A stretch of DNA of 64,000 bases from Sphingomonas sanxanigenens DSM 19645 = NX02 (lineage in GTDB: Bacteria; Pseudomonadota; Alphaproteobacteria; Sphingomonadales; Sphingomonadaceae), in the NCBI RefSeq assembly GCF_000512205.2, contig NZ_CP006644.1, forward strand, positions 434,001-498,000. Reading direction: 5' to 3'. Shown one piece after another: positions 8,111-18,370 of the stretch; the stretch's first letter is position 1; each line of letters opens with the position of its first letter. The notes beneath the pieces are model-generated. The model was not told the DNA's origin and did no database searches. It saw only the letters and a program-made list of their open reading frames with translations. Both the position numbers and the translations under genes were made by a program.

Positions 8111-9594
8111 GCCGCCAGCACCCCATAGTCCGCCGCCCGTGTCGTCTTCACGTCCGTCCGGGGCAGGTGCGGATAGGCGGCCAGATCGAGACGGGGCGGT
8201 CGCCGTTCGATACGCGCCAGCGCGATGAGCTTCACCGCGTCGAAGCCGATGGCGCCGAGCTGCACGGCCTGCGTCACCGCGTCGGTGACGACGGCGAGCG
8301 GCAGGGCTTCGAGCAGCCGCAGCACCTGGATGAACTCGCGCTTCCCCTTGGTGCCCATACGAGCTTCCAGAAGGTGGCGCAGATGCTGGAAGATCTCGGG
8401 CAGATCCCAGCCCTGCAAGGCGGCCGCCTGGTCGAGCGCGCCGGGCTTCTGCTCGATGAGCGCGAGATAATGCAGCGGGTTGGCGACGAATGCGCCCTCG
8501 CCATAGCTGCGCGGATGCCGGGCGATCTCCTCGCCGGCGATGCTGATGACCACCTCGTCGACGAACCCCTTCACCAGGACGTCGCGGAAGCCATAGACGG
8601 TTGGCACCGAATAGTCGTTGGTCCGATAGCGCACCAGCGCGGTCGACGATACGCGCGCCGACCGCTTCTCGCACGGCTCCAACGGCACCGCCGGCAAGGC
8701 CCGGAAGGCCTGCCGGTCGGCGACGAGGCGCTCGGCGATGGTGTCGGCATGGCGCCCGGCATGCCCGTTCTGTCGAGCCAGGCAATCCTTCGCCAGGCGC
8801 TCGTTCAACTCGTCGAAGCTGCGCGCTACCGGAATGGGCACCATGAACATCGCGCGGGCGTGCTTCACCAGCGCTTCGACCTTCCCCTTGTCGTTGCCCT
8901 TGCCGGGACGACCGAAGCGGTCGGCAAACAAATAGTGGCTGACCAGCTCGGTGAAGGCCCGCGTGCGCTCGCGCTTGCCGTCGCCGCAGATCCTCGCCAC
9001 CGCGATCTTCAGATTGTCGTAGAGGATGGACAGCGGCACGCCGCCGAAAAAGGCGAAGGCCGAAACATGACCGTCGAGGAACGCCTCGGTCGTCTCGCGC
9101 GGATAGGCCTTCACGAAACACGCATCTGAGTGCGGCAGGTCCATGCAGAAATAATGGACCTTCTGCCGCATGCCGCCGATCTCTGCCCACGCCTCGCCGA
9201 AGTCGACCTGGGCATGGCCCGGCGGGTGTGCCAGCGGCACGAACGTCTCGCGGCTGCGTGCGCGGCTCTGCCGGACATAGTCCTTCACCACCGTGTAGCC
9301 GCCGCCATAGCCATGCTCGTCGCGCAGCCGCTCGAAGATCCGCTTGGCGGTGTGCTGCTGCTTGGCCGGCGACAGGCGATCCTCGCGCAGGATAGCGTCG
9401 ATGACCGGCAACAGCGGACCTAGCTTCGGCTTCTCCGGCGGCTTCGTGCGCCGGTAGCCCGGCGGCAGCGAGAACGCGCACATCTTCGCCACCGTGTCCC
9501 GGCTCAGACCGAACGCCTTCGCCGCCTCCCGGCGGCTGTGACCTTCCACGAACACAAAACGCCGAACGGCCGCGTAACTCTCCAAGGCAAACAT
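8107..9594 (-). CDS. istA: IstA transposase, IS21 family
   Basis: A complete 495-residue transposase. An N-terminal helix-turn-helix (SRREAAKAFGLSRDTVAKM) is followed by an RNase-H-like DDE core with acidic residues in HAQVDFGEAW, ILYDNLK and GKVEALVKHAR. Length is normal for the family and no interruption is seen. The stop overlaps the istB start by 4 bp, indicating coupled translation. Confidence 0.95.
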   Translation of the reverse strand: MFALESYAAVRRFVFVEGHSRREAAKAFGLSRDTVAKMCAFSLPPGYRRTKPPEKPKLGPLLPVIDAILREDRLSPAKQQHTAKRIFERLRDEHGYGGGYTVVKDYVRQSRARSRETFVPLAHPPGHAQVDFGEAWAEIGGMRQKVHYFCMDLPHSDACFVKAYPRETTEAFLDGHVSAFAFFGGVPLSILYDNLKIAVARICGDGKRERTRAFTELVSHYLFADRFGRPGKGNDKGKVEALVKHARAMFMVPIPVARSFDELNERLAKDCLARQNGHAGRHADTIAERLVADRQAFRALPAVPLEPCEKRSARVSSTALVRYRTNDYSVPTVYGFRDVLVKGFVDEVVISIAGEEIARHPRSYGEGAFVANPLHYLALIEQKPGALDQAAALQGWDLPEIFQHLRHLLEARMGTKGKREFIQVLRLLEALPLAVVTDAVTQAVQLGAIGFDAVKLIALARIERRPPRLDLAAYPHLPRTDVKTTRAADYGVLAA

Positions 9595-9697
9595 CCCCGC
9601 CGCCCCAAAACGAGCAGCTTACCACTGGCAGGATTTCTCTCCGCCGCACCGGCACCTATGCCGGCGCTCCCGTGGCCGGGTTTGTCACCGCCCTACA

Positions 9698-9931
9698 CAC
9701 TTCATCCATAAATATGAGCTGCAGAAGGAGCTTGGGCGGGTTCCGGACGACACCAGCCTGCTGATCGACCTTTCCTCGACCAACTATGTCGACCTGGACA
9801 ATATCGACATCATCAACGCCTTCATAAAAGGCGCGGCCTACCGCAACATCAAGGTCACCGTCCGCGGCGATCTCGCCGAGCGAAGCGCGCCGCTGATCAA
9901 CGCTCCGCTCGCGGGAGTCCGTTTCGCATGA
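9698..9931 (+). pseudogene. 3' fragment of a SulP-family anion transporter (STAS end)
   Basis: Immediately right of the IS21 end an open frame reads FIHKYELQKELGRVPDD, then SLLIDLSSTNYVDLDN and IDIINAFIKGAAYRNIKVTV. This resembles the cytoplasmic STAS-like tail of SulP bicarbonate/sulfate transporters. It stops in a TGA that overlaps the carbonic anhydrase ATG by 4 bp. SulP genes followed by a beta-carbonic anhydrase are a known pairing for inorganic carbon handling. All transmembrane segments are missing, so the transporter is dead here. Confidence 0.75.
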
Positions 9932-10563
9932 GGGCCTATCGTCAGCTCCTCCTCGCGAACAAGGCCTGGGCTGCCGAGCTCAAGGATGAGCATCCCGAGT
10001 TCTTCTCCCGGCAGGTCATCGGGCAGCAGCCCGAGTTTCTGTGGATCGGCTGCTCGGACAGCCGGGTCAGCCCCGAGCAGATGACCATGACGCCCCCTGG
10101 AGGGATGTTCATCCACCGCAACATCGCGAACCTCGTCCATGACGACGACCTCAACCTCCTTTCGGTTCTGCAATATGCCGTCGCAGTCCTTCGCGTGAAG
10201 CATGTGATCATCTGCGGGCATCATGGCTGCGGCGGCGTGAAAGCGGCCATGACGGGAGGGACCACGGGATCGGTGGATGCGTGGCTTGCGAACGCGCGCG
10301 AGGTGCTGGTCGATCATGCCGCCGAGATTGCCGCCGCGGGCGAGAAGGAGGCGCAGATCAACCGCTTCGTCGAGGTGAATGTCCGCGATCAGCTCGTCAG
10401 GCTGGCCCGCACGGACACGATCCAGGAAGCGTTTGCCGCGCAGCAACCCTTGCAGCTTCATGGCTGGGTCTACGACATTCGCGACGGCCTCATCAAACCC
10501 CTGATGGAAATCGAGGCTTCGACGAGGCTGGACGATGTCGGAGCCCCACATAAGGTTCTCTGA
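9928..10563 (+). CDS. can: Beta-class carbonic anhydrase
   Basis: A 211-residue enzyme interconverting CO2 and bicarbonate in the cytoplasm. Zinc ligands Cys42, His98 and Cys101 are visible, and the catalytic Asp44-Arg46 pair lies in CSDSR. FIHRNIANLV and CGHHGCGGV are diagnostic. The start overlaps the stop of the truncated sulP gene, so it was the second gene of a sulP-can operon. With the 5' part of that operon lost to IS21, its present promoter is unclear and may come from the element's right end. Confidence 0.95.
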   Translation: MRAYRQLLLANKAWAAELKDEHPEFFSRQVIGQQPEFLWIGCSDSRVSPEQMTMTPPGGMFIHRNIANLVHDDDLNLLSVLQYAVAVLRVKHVIICGHHGCGGVKAAMTGGTTGSVDAWLANAREVLVDHAAEIAAAGEKEAQINRFVEVNVRDQLVRLARTDTIQEAFAAQQPLQLHGWVYDIRDGLIKPLMEIEASTRLDDVGAPHKVL

Positions 10564-10911
10564 CCAACCAGTGGCCATGTGTCTGCCGCATTGTAAGAAA
10601 GAAGATTCTCGATCGCAGCCAGGATCAGCTGCCGGAATGCGAAAGTTCGTCACGGTGATAGGCAGGCCTGTCGACTGTCCAATGTATGCGGTTTCGGGCC
10701 GTGTAGCATAGACTTTCCTCTCGGCCGACCGCACGTCATTTAATGGGATGTCCTGTCTGATTTAGCGGCTTCGCGCATTTAACGGTGGCTAGCAATGATA
10801 TCGGATGGTTTGTCGCTCGTCTCATCGATAGACAGGTCTCATGGTCCGGCTCGCGGTGACTGGAATGAAGACAGGCTTGCCACAGCCCTTGTTGACTCTT
10901 GTTGAAGTGGA
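10564..10911. other. Non-coding stretch between can and the mutasome operon
   Basis: About 350 bp with no convincing gene on either strand; small open frames here lack start signals and family resemblance. The right end leads into the LexA box and imuA promoter. Confidence 0.6.
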
Positions 10912-10926
10912 GAACATTTAGAGAAC
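10912..10926 (+). promoter_or_regulatory. LexA (SOS) box of the imuA-imuB-dnaE2 operon
   Basis: GAAC-N7-GAAC (10912-10915 and 10923-10926) is the reverse complement of the alphaproteobacterial LexA site GTTC-N7-GTTC. It is 29 bp upstream of the imuA start codon, where a bound repressor would block the promoter. Known imuAB-dnaE2 operons are LexA-controlled, so position and motif agree. Confidence 0.85.
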
Positions 10927-10955
10927 ATAAATCTGTTTCGAATGTTCTCTGATGT

Positions 10956-11714
10956 ATGGAATCGCCAACAAATCCGCAGATCGCCGCGCTTCGCGAGCGA
11001 ATCGCGCGTATCGAAGCGAGCGGCCGCCGTCCATGCGGCGTGCTGCCGTTCGGTCTTCCCGTCCTCGATCGCAAGGTGCCGGGGGGCGGGCTGCAGCTCG
11101 GCGCGCTCCACGAAATTGCGGGCGGGAGCAATGGCGCCGTGCATGGTGCGGCGGCTGCGCTGTTCGCGGCCGGGATCGCCGCGCGCACGCCGGGCCAGGT
11201 GCTCTGGTGCGTGACGCGCGGCGACCTGTTCGCACCGGCGCTGGCGCAGGCCGGTCTCCATCCCGATCGCGTCATCTATGCCGAGGTGGGCGACGAAAAG
11301 GGCGTGCTGGCCTGCATGGAGGAAGGCCTGCGCCATGGCGGGCCGACGGCCGTGGTGGGCGAGCTGGCGCGCCTGCCGATGGTCGCCTCGCGCCGCCTCC
11401 AGCTCGCCGCCGAAGGATCGGGCACGATCGCGCTCGCCATTCGCCGCTGGCGCCGCATGGCCGAAGCCGCGGATTTCGGGCAGCCGACCGCGAGCGTGAC
11501 GCGCTGGCGCGTCACCGCGCTCCCTTCCGCTCCGCTGCCCGTGCCTGGCGTCGGCCGCCCCCGTTGGCTGGTCGAGCTGATTCGTGTGAGAGCGGGGGAG
11601 TGCGCCGATTTCGAGCTGGAGGCGTGTGATGACGCGGGCCGTCTCGCTCTACCTGCCGAGTTGGCCCACGGACCGGCTGATGCGGAGCCTGGGCGCTTCG
11701 GCGCCGTCGCCTGA
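10956..11714 (+). CDS. imuA: ImuA, SOS mutasome accessory protein
   Basis: A 252-residue protein distantly related to RecA/SulA. It begins with a helical segment (QIAALRERIARIE), followed by PFGLPVLDRKVPGGGLQLGALHEI, the typical ImuA opening. A full Walker A lysine motif is not evident, as usual for the family. It works with ImuB and DnaE2 in damage-induced mutagenic synthesis. The 3' end overlaps imuB by 89 bp in another frame. It is the first gene after the LexA box. Confidence 0.88.
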   Translation: MESPTNPQIAALRERIARIEASGRRPCGVLPFGLPVLDRKVPGGGLQLGALHEIAGGSNGAVHGAAAALFAAGIAARTPGQVLWCVTRGDLFAPALAQAGLHPDRVIYAEVGDEKGVLACMEEGLRHGGPTAVVGELARLPMVASRRLQLAAEGSGTIALAIRRWRRMAEAADFGQPTASVTRWRVTALPSAPLPVPGVGRPRWLVELIRVRAGECADFELEACDDAGRLALPAELAHGPADAEPGRFGAVA

Positions 11715-13149
11715 CGCGCCGCTGGTCCTGGTGGGCAGCACGGGGAGCAAGCGCGCGATCCTCGGCCTCAATGCCACCGCGCTGGAGCAAGGGGCTATGC
11801 CGGGCATGGCGGTTGCGAAAGCGCAGGCGCTCATTGCCGGTCTCGACGTGCGCGAGGCCGATCCCGCCGGCGACGATGCCGCGCTGGAGCGGCTCGCGAT
11901 ATGGGCGCTACGGCGTTATTCGCCGATGGTCGCCGCCGATCCGCCCGATGGCCTCCGCCTCGATATGGCGGGCGCTGCGCATCTGCTGGGCGGGGAGCCT
12001 GCGTTCCTTGACGATCTTGCGCGACGACTGGCCGAAGGCGGTATCGCCGCGCGGATCGCGATCGCGCCGACCTATGGCGCTGCCCATGCGCTCGCACGTT
12101 ACGCGGCGTCGCCGTCGATCGTCGACCCGGCAACGCTCGAGGCCAGCATCGCGCCCTTGCCGGTGGCCGCGCTGCGGCTCGACACGGCCACGGTGGCGGC
12201 GTTGCGGCGGCTCGGTGTCGATAGCATAGGCGAGCTGGCAGCGCTGCCGCGCGCGCCGCTCGCCCTGCGCTTCGGCCCGGAGGTTTCCCGAAGGCTCGAT
12301 CAGGCGTTCGGCCGCGCCGCCGAGCCTTTCGAGCTGGTCGAGGCACCCGAGCTGGTCCGTGTGCGGCGCGCCTTCGCTGAACCGATCGCCGCGCCCGAAA
12401 CGCTGGCGCGCTATACGGGAAAGCTCGCGGGGCAGCTCTGCGAGGCATTGGAGGCGAGGGGGCTTGGCGCCCGGCGGCTCGATCTGCTGTTTCACCGGGT
12501 CGACAACCGCATCGAGGCGATCCGTGCCGGGACGGCCAAGCCGCTGCGCGATGCAGGCCGGATGACGCGGTTGCTGTGCGACCGCATCGAGACGATCGCG
12601 CCGGGCTATGGCATCGAGCTGATGGTCCTGACCGCGACCATCGCCGAGCCTCTCGACTATCGCACGGGCCTTTCGAGCCTGATCGATCCGGCTGCGCCCG
12701 ATCTCACCGATCTGGTCGACACGCTTGCCAACCGCATGGCCCATGGCCGGCTCTATCGCTGCGCGCCGACGCAGAGCGAAGTGCCCGAGCGCGGCGTCTG
12801 CCGCGTGGAGGCGATGGCGCCGCCGGTCGGCGTCACCTGGCCCGCCGACTGGCCGCGCCCGTCGCGGCTCCTCGATCCCCCGGCGCCGGTCGAAGCCATG
12901 GCGCTGCTGCCCGATCATCCGCCGGCGAGCTTCACCTGGGCTGGCGTGCGCCGCCGTGTCCGGCGTGCCGATGGCCCGGAGCGGATTTTCGGCGAATGGT
13001 GGGTGCGCGATGGCGAGCTGGCGGCCGTGCGCGACTATTTTCAGGTCGAGGATGAAGCGGGCGAGCGGTTCTGGCTGTTCCGGCGCGGCGACGGCGAAGA
13101 TCCGGGCACCGGCGATCATCGCTGGTATCTCCATGGCATCTTCGCATGA
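11626..13149 (+). CDS. imuB: ImuB, Y-family polymerase-like mutasome subunit
   Basis: A 507-residue protein of the DinB/UmuC fold that lacks polymerase activity in characterised homologues and instead bridges DnaE2 to the sliding clamp. It opens with [17 protein letters not shown], has palm and little-finger-like regions, and ends with the family C-terminal domain ([20 protein letters not shown]). The usual catalytic acidic pair of active Y-family enzymes is not seen. It overlaps imuA by 89 bp and dnaE2 by 4 bp (ATGA), indicating coupled translation. Confidence 0.92.
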   Translation: MMTRAVSLYLPSWPTDRLMRSLGASAPSPDAPLVLVGSTGSKRAILGLNATALEQGAMPGMAVAKAQALIAGLDVREADPAGDDAALERLAIWALRRYSPMVAADPPDGLRLDMAGAAHLLGGEPAFLDDLARRLAEGGIAARIAIAPTYGAAHALARYAASPSIVDPATLEASIAPLPVAALRLDTATVAALRRLGVDSIGELAALPRAPLALRFGPEVSRRLDQAFGRAAEPFELVEAPELVRVRRAFAEPIAAPETLARYTGKLAGQLCEALEARGLGARRLDLLFHRVDNRIEAIRAGTAKPLRDAGRMTRLLCDRIETIAPGYGIELMVLTATIAEPLDYRTGLSSLIDPAAPDLTDLVDTLANRMAHGRLYRCAPTQSEVPERGVCRVEAMAPPVGVTWPADWPRPSRLLDPPAPVEAMALLPDHPPASFTWAGVRRRVRRADGPERIFGEWWVRDGELAAVRDYFQVEDEAGERFWLFRRGDGEDPGTGDHRWYLHGIFA

Positions 13150-16100
13150 CGCGCTATGCCGAACTGCAATGCGCGTCGCATTTCTCCTTCCTGCGCGGCG
13201 CGAGCAGCGCGGAGGAAGTCTTCGCCACGGCCGCGCAGCTCGGGATCGAGGCGCTGGCGATCACGGACCGGAACAGCCTCGCCGGAATCGTGCGCGCGCA
13301 CGAGGCGGCGAAGGCGGCCGGCGTGCGCCTCATCGTCGGCGCGCGGCTGATCCTCGCCGATCAGAGCGATATCGCCGTCTATCCGACCGATCGGTCCGCC
13401 TATGCGCGGCTGTGCCGATTGCTCTCGATCGGCAAGGCGCGCGGCGGAAAGGGCAAGTGCGAGCTGCATTGGGACGATCTGCGGCAGTGGGGCGAGGGCC
13501 TGGTCGCGATCCTCGTTCCCGATGCGGCCGACGATCTGACCGCGCTGCGGCTGCGGCGGATCTCGGAGATATTCCCTGGCCGTGCCTTTCTCTCGCTTAC
13601 CCTGCGCCGGCGGCCGCGCGATTTCCTTCGCCTGCACGATCTGGTGAACATGGCGGCGCAAGCGGGCGTCCCGACCGTGGCGACCAATGACGTGCTGTTT
13701 CATAGCGCCGACCGGCGGATGCTGCAGGATGTCATGACCTGCATCCGCGAGGGGCTGACCATCGACGATGCCGGTTTCGCGAAGAACCGGCACGCCGACC
13801 GCTATCTTAAGCCCCCTGAAGAGATGGCGAGGCTGTTCCGGCTGTGGCCGGAGGCGGTGGCGCGCAGCGTGGATATCGCCGATCGCTGCCGCTTCAGCCT
13901 TGATGAACTGGCCTATCAATATCCGCATGAGGTCGTGGATGAAGGGCTGAGCGCGCAGGAAACCCTTGAAAAGCGCACATGGGAAGGCGCGGCCACACGC
14001 TATCCCGAAGGCCTGCCCGATGAGGTGGCCGCCACCCTTCACCACGAGCTGGGCCTGATCGCCAGCCTCGACTATGCACCCTATTTCCTCACCGTCGATG
14101 CGATCGTGCGGCAGGCGCGCGCGCTCGGTATATTGTGCCAGGGACGCGGCAGCGCGGCCAACTCGGCGGTCTGCTATGTGCTGGGCGTCACGTCGATCGA
14201 TCCCTCGCGCAACAATCTCCTGTTCGAGCGTTTCGTGAGCCAGGAACGGCGCGAGCCGCCTGATATTGACGTGGATTTCGAGCACCAGCGCCGCGAGGAA
14301 GTGATCCAGTGGGTCTATGAGACCTATGGCCGACATCGCGCCGCCCTCTGCTCGACGGTGATCCGCTACCGCGCCAAGGGCGCGCTGCGCGATGTCGGCA
14401 AGGCCATGGGCCTGCCCGAGGACATGATCGGTCTGCTCTCGTCGCAGATATGGGGCTGGTCCACCGAAGGCGCCGAGCCCAAACATGCCGAGGAACTGAA
14501 CCTCAATCTCGACGATCGGCGTCTGAAGCTCACGCTCGAACTTGCTCGGCAGCTCATCGGCACGCCGCGCCATCTTTCGCAGCATCCCGGCGGGTTCGTG
14601 CTGACCGAGGACAGGCTGGACGAACTGGTCCCGATCGAGCCGGCGGCCATGGAGGACCGCCAGGTGATCGAATGGGACAAGGATGATGTCGATGCGCTGA
14701 AGATGATGAAGGTCGACGTGCTGGCGCTTGGCATGCTGTCGGCCATGCGGCGGGGCTTTGATCTGCTGCGCGAGCATAAGGGCATCGACATCGATCTGGC
14801 CTCGGTGCCGGCGGAAGATCCGCGCACCTATGCGATGATCCGCAAGGCGGATACGCTGGGCACGTTCCAGATCGAATCCAGGGCGCAGATGGCGATGCTC
14901 CCGCGCATGAAGCCGCGGACCTATTACGATCTCGTCATCCAGGTGGCGATCGTGAGGCCGGGGCCGATCCAGGGCGACATGGTGCATCCCTATCTCCGGC
15001 GGCGCGAGGGGCTGGAATCGGTCGATTTTCCGACACCCGAGCTGGAACGGGTGCTCGGCAAGACGCTGGGCGTCCCGCTCTTTCAGGAACAGGCGATGCA
15101 GGTCGCCATGGTCTGCGCCGGGTTTACGGCAAGCGAGGCCGACCAGCTCCGCCGCGCGATGGCCACCTTCAAGCATACCGGCGGCGTGGTGCATTTTCGC
15201 GAGCGGCTGATGAGCGGCATGATCGAGCGCGGCTATGGCGAGGAATTCGCCGAGCGCACGGTCAGCCAGCTCGAAGGCTTCGGCAGCTATGGCTTCCCCG
15301 AATCGCATGCCGCCAGCTTCGCGCTCATCGCCTATGCGTCGAGCTGGCTCAAATGCTGGCATCCCGAGATCTTTTGCGCGGCCTTGCTGAACAGTCAGCC
15401 GATGGGTTTCTATGCCCCGGCGCAAATCGTCCGCGATGCCCGCGAGCACGGTGTCGAGGTGCGGCCTGTCTGCGCCAACAGCTCACGCTGGGACTGCACG
15501 CTGGAACAGGCAGCCGAGGATCGCTTCGCGGTCCGGCTCGGCTTAAACCGGGTGGCGGGCCTCGCCAATGCCGACGGCGCGGCGATCGTCGCGGCGCGGG
15601 CCGCGCAGCCGTTCGTGGATATCGACGATCTGTGGCGCCGTGCCGGGGTGCCCGCCGCCGCGCTGGTCCATCTTGCCGAGGCCGACGCCTTCAGGCCCGC
15701 CTTCGGCCTTGCACGGCGCGAGGCGCTATGGGCGATCAAGGCGCTGCGCGACCAGCCTCTGCCCCTCTTCGCGGCGGCTGCCCGGAGCGATGAACGTCCA
15801 GCGCCGGAAGTCGTGGAAGAGGCCGTGCGCCTCAAGGCGATGACGGCGGGTCGCGAAGTGGTCGAGGATTATCGCCATACGGGGCTCACGCTCAGGCAGC
15901 ACCCTGTATTCTTTTTACGTGCCGAGCTGGAGCGCGAGCGTTTCGTTTCCTGTGCTGCCGCCAATGGGCTGAAAGACGGCCGTCCGGTGCGGACAGCCGG
16001 GCTGGTGCTGGTGCGCCAGCGGCCGGGATCGGCGAAGAACGTCACTTTCATCACGCTCGAGGACGAAACCGGCATCGCTAACCTCGTGGTCTGGCCGGAC

Positions 16101-16397
16101 TTATACGAGAAACAGCGGCGGATCGTGCTCACCGCGTCGATGCTTGGGCTGCAGGGCCGGGTGCAGCGCGAAGGTGATGTCATCCACTTGATCTGCGCGC
16201 GGCTGTTCGACCTGACGCCGCTGCTCTCCGGCCTGGGCGAGTGCGACGGCAGCTTTCCAAAGGCGGGCGGCCGCGGCGACGGCGCCCGCTTCGGAGCGAC
16301 CGACGATCCCCGCGAGCGCCCGCCGCGCCTCGCCGGGCTGCGCGGCCCCGATCGACATGAAGGCGCGCTCCGGTTGAAAGCGAGGGATTTCCGTTAG
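13146..16397 (+). CDS. dnaE2: Error-prone DNA polymerase DnaE2
   Basis: A 1083-residue C-family polymerase, the catalytic part of the SOS mutasome that copies past lesions. It begins with a PHP domain ([19 protein letters not shown]), followed by the polymerase core with [16 protein letters not shown] holding two catalytic aspartates. Then come finger and beta-binding regions and a C-terminal OB domain ([18 protein letters not shown]). Length is normal for DnaE2. It forms the third gene of the LexA-controlled operon. Confidence 0.95.
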   Translation: MTRYAELQCASHFSFLRGASSAEEVFATAAQLGIEALAITDRNSLAGIVRAHEAAKAAGVRLIVGARLILADQSDIAVYPTDRSAYARLCRLLSIGKARGGKGKCELHWDDLRQWGEGLVAILVPDAADDLTALRLRRISEIFPGRAFLSLTLRRRPRDFLRLHDLVNMAAQAGVPTVATNDVLFHSADRRMLQDVMTCIREGLTIDDAGFAKNRHADRYLKPPEEMARLFRLWPEAVARSVDIADRCRFSLDELAYQYPHEVVDEGLSAQETLEKRTWEGAATRYPEGLPDEVAATLHHELGLIASLDYAPYFLTVDAIVRQARALGILCQGRGSAANSAVCYVLGVTSIDPSRNNLLFERFVSQERREPPDIDVDFEHQRREEVIQWVYETYGRHRAALCSTVIRYRAKGALRDVGKAMGLPEDMIGLLSSQIWGWSTEGAEPKHAEELNLNLDDRRLKLTLELARQLIGTPRHLSQHPGGFVLTEDRLDELVPIEPAAMEDRQVIEWDKDDVDALKMMKVDVLALGMLSAMRRGFDLLREHKGIDIDLASVPAEDPRTYAMIRKADTLGTFQIESRAQMAMLPRMKPRTYYDLVIQVAIVRPGPIQGDMVHPYLRRREGLESVDFPTPELERVLGKTLGVPLFQEQAMQVAMVCAGFTASEADQLRRAMATFKHTGGVVHFRERLMSGMIERGYGEEFAERTVSQLEGFGSYGFPESHAASFALIAYASSWLKCWHPEIFCAALLNSQPMGFYAPAQIVRDAREHGVEVRPVCANSSRWDCTLEQAAEDRFAVRLGLNRVAGLANADGAAIVAARAAQPFVDIDDLWRRAGVPAAALVHLAEADAFRPAFGLARREALWAIKALRDQPLPLFAAAARSDERPAPEVVEEAVRLKAMTAGREVVEDYRHTGLTLRQHPVFFLRAELERERFVSCAAANGLKDGRPVRTAGLVLVRQRPGSAKNVTFITLEDETGIANLVVWPDLYEKQRRIVLTASMLGLQGRVQREGDVIHLICARLFDLTPLLSGLGECDGSFPKAGGRGDGARFGATDDPRERPPRLAGLRGPDRHEGALRLKARDFR

Positions 16398-16681
16398 GCT
16401 CGTGTGGTTGTCCGGGATTTTCGTCGCGGTTTTCCTGGGGTGGTCGCCGCTGAGAGTTGTTCGGTGGAGTGTTGGTAGCTATTCCCGACTCCCCTCGACC
16501 TTGTTGCGGGCCAGTTCCGCCGAGCGAAGTGATCTTCTGGTCAAACGGGCTTGCAATGCGCCCTATAGTCTACCAGATTAGTGGGGAATAAAGAAATTCT
16601 ATTCCGCCGTGGCGGAGTCGATGCGTTAGTCTGCGGACTGGGTATCGCGTCGGCGCGGTCCAGTGCCTTTGGATCCCGTAG

Positions 16682-18016
16682 GGTTGTGTGCGTCAATGTC
16701 TGCAAAAAGGGCGGCCGTGACGGACTGGTCAGGCTGCTTGGCGTAGCTGGCTTTTCTTGAGCTCCCTGAGATCGTCCATGTTGAGATATCGATGGGCCTC
16801 GAGCCAGTTTTCGTGTGTCTCGACGGCGAGAGCACGGACGAGCCGACGGCATGAGTCGGAGTTTGGAAAGATGCGCACGACGTAGGTTCGACGGCGAATT
16901 TCCTCGTTGAGCCGCTCAAGCATGTTGGTGCTTTTGAGATGCTTATGATGCCGTCGCGGCAGCCTGTAGAAGGTCAGCGTCTCCTCGATCGCCTCCTCCG
17001 CCCAGGCGACGAGCTTGGGATATCTTCCGCTCCATTTGGCGATCCAGACGGCGAGGTCGCGCCGGGCCTCTTCGACCGAGCGGCGATCGTAGAGCCAGCG
17101 CAGTTCCTGCAGGCAATCGTCGTCGGCCTTGCGGGGCAGATGGTCGAGGGCATTGCGCAGGAAGTGGACATAACAGCGCTGGAAGGCGGCCTCCGGCAGC
17201 ACCTCGCGAACCGCGGCACGCAGGCCGGCATGATCGTCTGCAACGATGAACTCGACGCCATGCAGTCCGCGCTTGCGCATGCCGAGCAGCAGGTCCTTCC
17301 ACGACGAGCGGCTCTCGCGATTGGCCATCTCGACGGCGAGGATCTGGCGACGTCCGTCCCAGTCGATGCCGATCGCGATCAGCACCGCCTGGCTGGAAAC
17401 GATCCCGCCCTCGCGTACCTTTTCGTAGCGCGCGTCGAGGATCAGATAGGGAAAGGGCTCGGCAAGCTGGCGACCGGCGAAGGCCGCGAGGCTCGCGTCG
17501 AGCCGCTTGTTGATCGCCGAGATCGCTGACGCCGAGACGCTGTGGCCACACAGTTCCTCGGTGATCGCCTTCACCTTGCGCGTCGACACGCCCTGCACAT
17601 ACATCTCGGCAAGCGTCGCAACCAGCGCCTGTTCCGAACGCTGGTAACGCTCGAACAGTTCTGTCGAGAAGCGACCGTTGCGGTCTTGCGGAACCCGCAG
17701 CTCGAGTTTGCCGACGCGCGTCACCAGCGTCCGGCTGTAATAGCCCGAACGATAGCCCAGGCGCGTCTCTGTCCGCTCGCTCTTGCTCGCGCCAAGGGCG
17801 TCATCCATCTCCGCCTCCAGCATCGCCTGCATCACGCTGCGAACAATCTCTCGCAGACCTTCTCCGCTCTGCGTCAAAAGCTCTTGGACGGCGGCTACCG
17901 ACGGTTTAACTTCCTTCCCGGTCATGGTGGGTCTCCTTGGTGACGTTGAACATCACCAGCCTGCCATGGCCGCCCCCCGCTCAAAGCGGTTTTTGCAGAT
18001 ACTCCCGCACACTACC
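16682..18016 (-). mobile_element. IS256-family insertion sequence, copy 2
   Basis: Same length (1335 bp), ends and orientation as the copy at 2008-3342. Perfect 8-bp target duplications TCCCGTAG lie at 16674-16681 and 18017-18024. Its own intact duplication shows it inserted independently and was not formed by recombination with copy 1. It sits between dnaE2 and the SDR operon without an obvious broken gene. Confidence 0.95.
16729..17925 (-). CDS. IS256-family transposase (copy 2)
   Basis: A 398-residue DDE transposase identical in amino-acid sequence to the one at 2055-3251, with the same acidic residues in LILDARYEKV, FIVADDHAGL and STNMLERLNEE. It is intact, so both copies may be active. 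Identity between copies points to recent transposition. Confidence 0.97.
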   Translation of the reverse strand: MTGKEVKPSVAAVQELLTQSGEGLREIVRSVMQAMLEAEMDDALGASKSERTETRLGYRSGYYSRTLVTRVGKLELRVPQDRNGRFSTELFERYQRSEQALVATLAEMYVQGVSTRKVKAITEELCGHSVSASAISAINKRLDASLAAFAGRQLAEPFPYLILDARYEKVREGGIVSSQAVLIAIGIDWDGRRQILAVEMANRESRSSWKDLLLGMRKRGLHGVEFIVADDHAGLRAAVREVLPEAAFQRCYVHFLRNALDHLPRKADDDCLQELRWLYDRRSVEEARRDLAVWIAKWSGRYPKLVAWAEEAIEETLTFYRLPRRHHKHLKSTNMLERLNEEIRRRTYVVRIFPNSDSCRRLVRALAVETHENWLEAHRYLNMDDLRELKKSQLRQAA

Positions 18017-18139
18017 TCCCGTAGAACGTTCGGGGGGCGGCAGGGCCGATGACACTCCTGAGGGGGCGACGAGCAAAAGGGGGCTTCCGGCCTGCCTCAC
18101 CAGAGGTGGTCATAACCGGCCGCGCTGCGCGGCACAGAG

Positions 18140-18370
18140 ATGACGCTGATGGATCTTGCTGCGATCGATTTGGAGGCCCGTTGCCTTCCCCGACCTGACT
18201 GGTCCCTTGTGATCGAAACGGAGATCCCGGGCGCGTGCGCGATGGGCGCCGGTCGCCAGCTCCTTGCCCATCGAGCACGTAGGGCCTTCGCCCGGCGAAT
18301 GGCGCGCGAGGCGCGCGCGATCGTCAGCTATCTCGAACAAGGAGCAGGCCTTGAGCAGCATTCCCTATAA
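18140..18370 (+). CDS. Possible small hypothetical protein
   Basis: A 76-codon frame between IS256 copy 2 and the SDR gene, with a weak start region and overlapping the SDR start by about 20 bp. The C-terminal half is a basic amphipathic helix (RRAFARRMAREARAIVSYLEQ). No family recognised. It could instead be leader sequence of the SDR operon. Apart from this frame the 330 bp between the IS and the SDR gene show nothing clear. Confidence 0.25.
   Translation: MTLMDLAAIDLEARCLPRPDWSLVIETEIPGACAMGAGRQLLAHRARRAFARRMAREARAIVSYLEQGAGLEQHSL

Larger units (their letters stand above)
7130..9697 (-). mobile_element. IS21-family insertion sequence
   Basis: About 2.57 kb holding istB and istA. Both ends contain the same inverted block AAACCCGGCCA: 7145-7156 at the left and, inverted, 9674-9684 at the right. 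The outermost bases read TGTCAACGGCGG at the left and TGTAGGGCGGTG at the right when read inward, so exact ends are uncertain by about 2 bp. No matching target duplication is visible (...GAACCGC to the left, CACTTCATCC to the right). The flanks are pieces of two different genes, as expected after an adjacent deletion. Confidence 0.9.

Noticed and set aside
7259-9655. A 798-codon single protein across the IS21 element
   Set aside because: Only its C-terminal 283 residues are meaningful (IstB). The rest is istA read in the wrong frame, an arginine-rich artefact of high GC.
13116-15449. Long minus-strand open frame of 777 codons opposite dnaE2
   Set aside because: It lies antisense to a clear polymerase gene, has the His/Arg-rich composition of a shadow frame and matches no family.
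2008-18016. Composite transposon made of the two IS256 copies
   Set aside because: Each copy has its own perfect 8-bp duplication, and the duplications differ, so they inserted separately. A composite would share one duplication at its outer edges.
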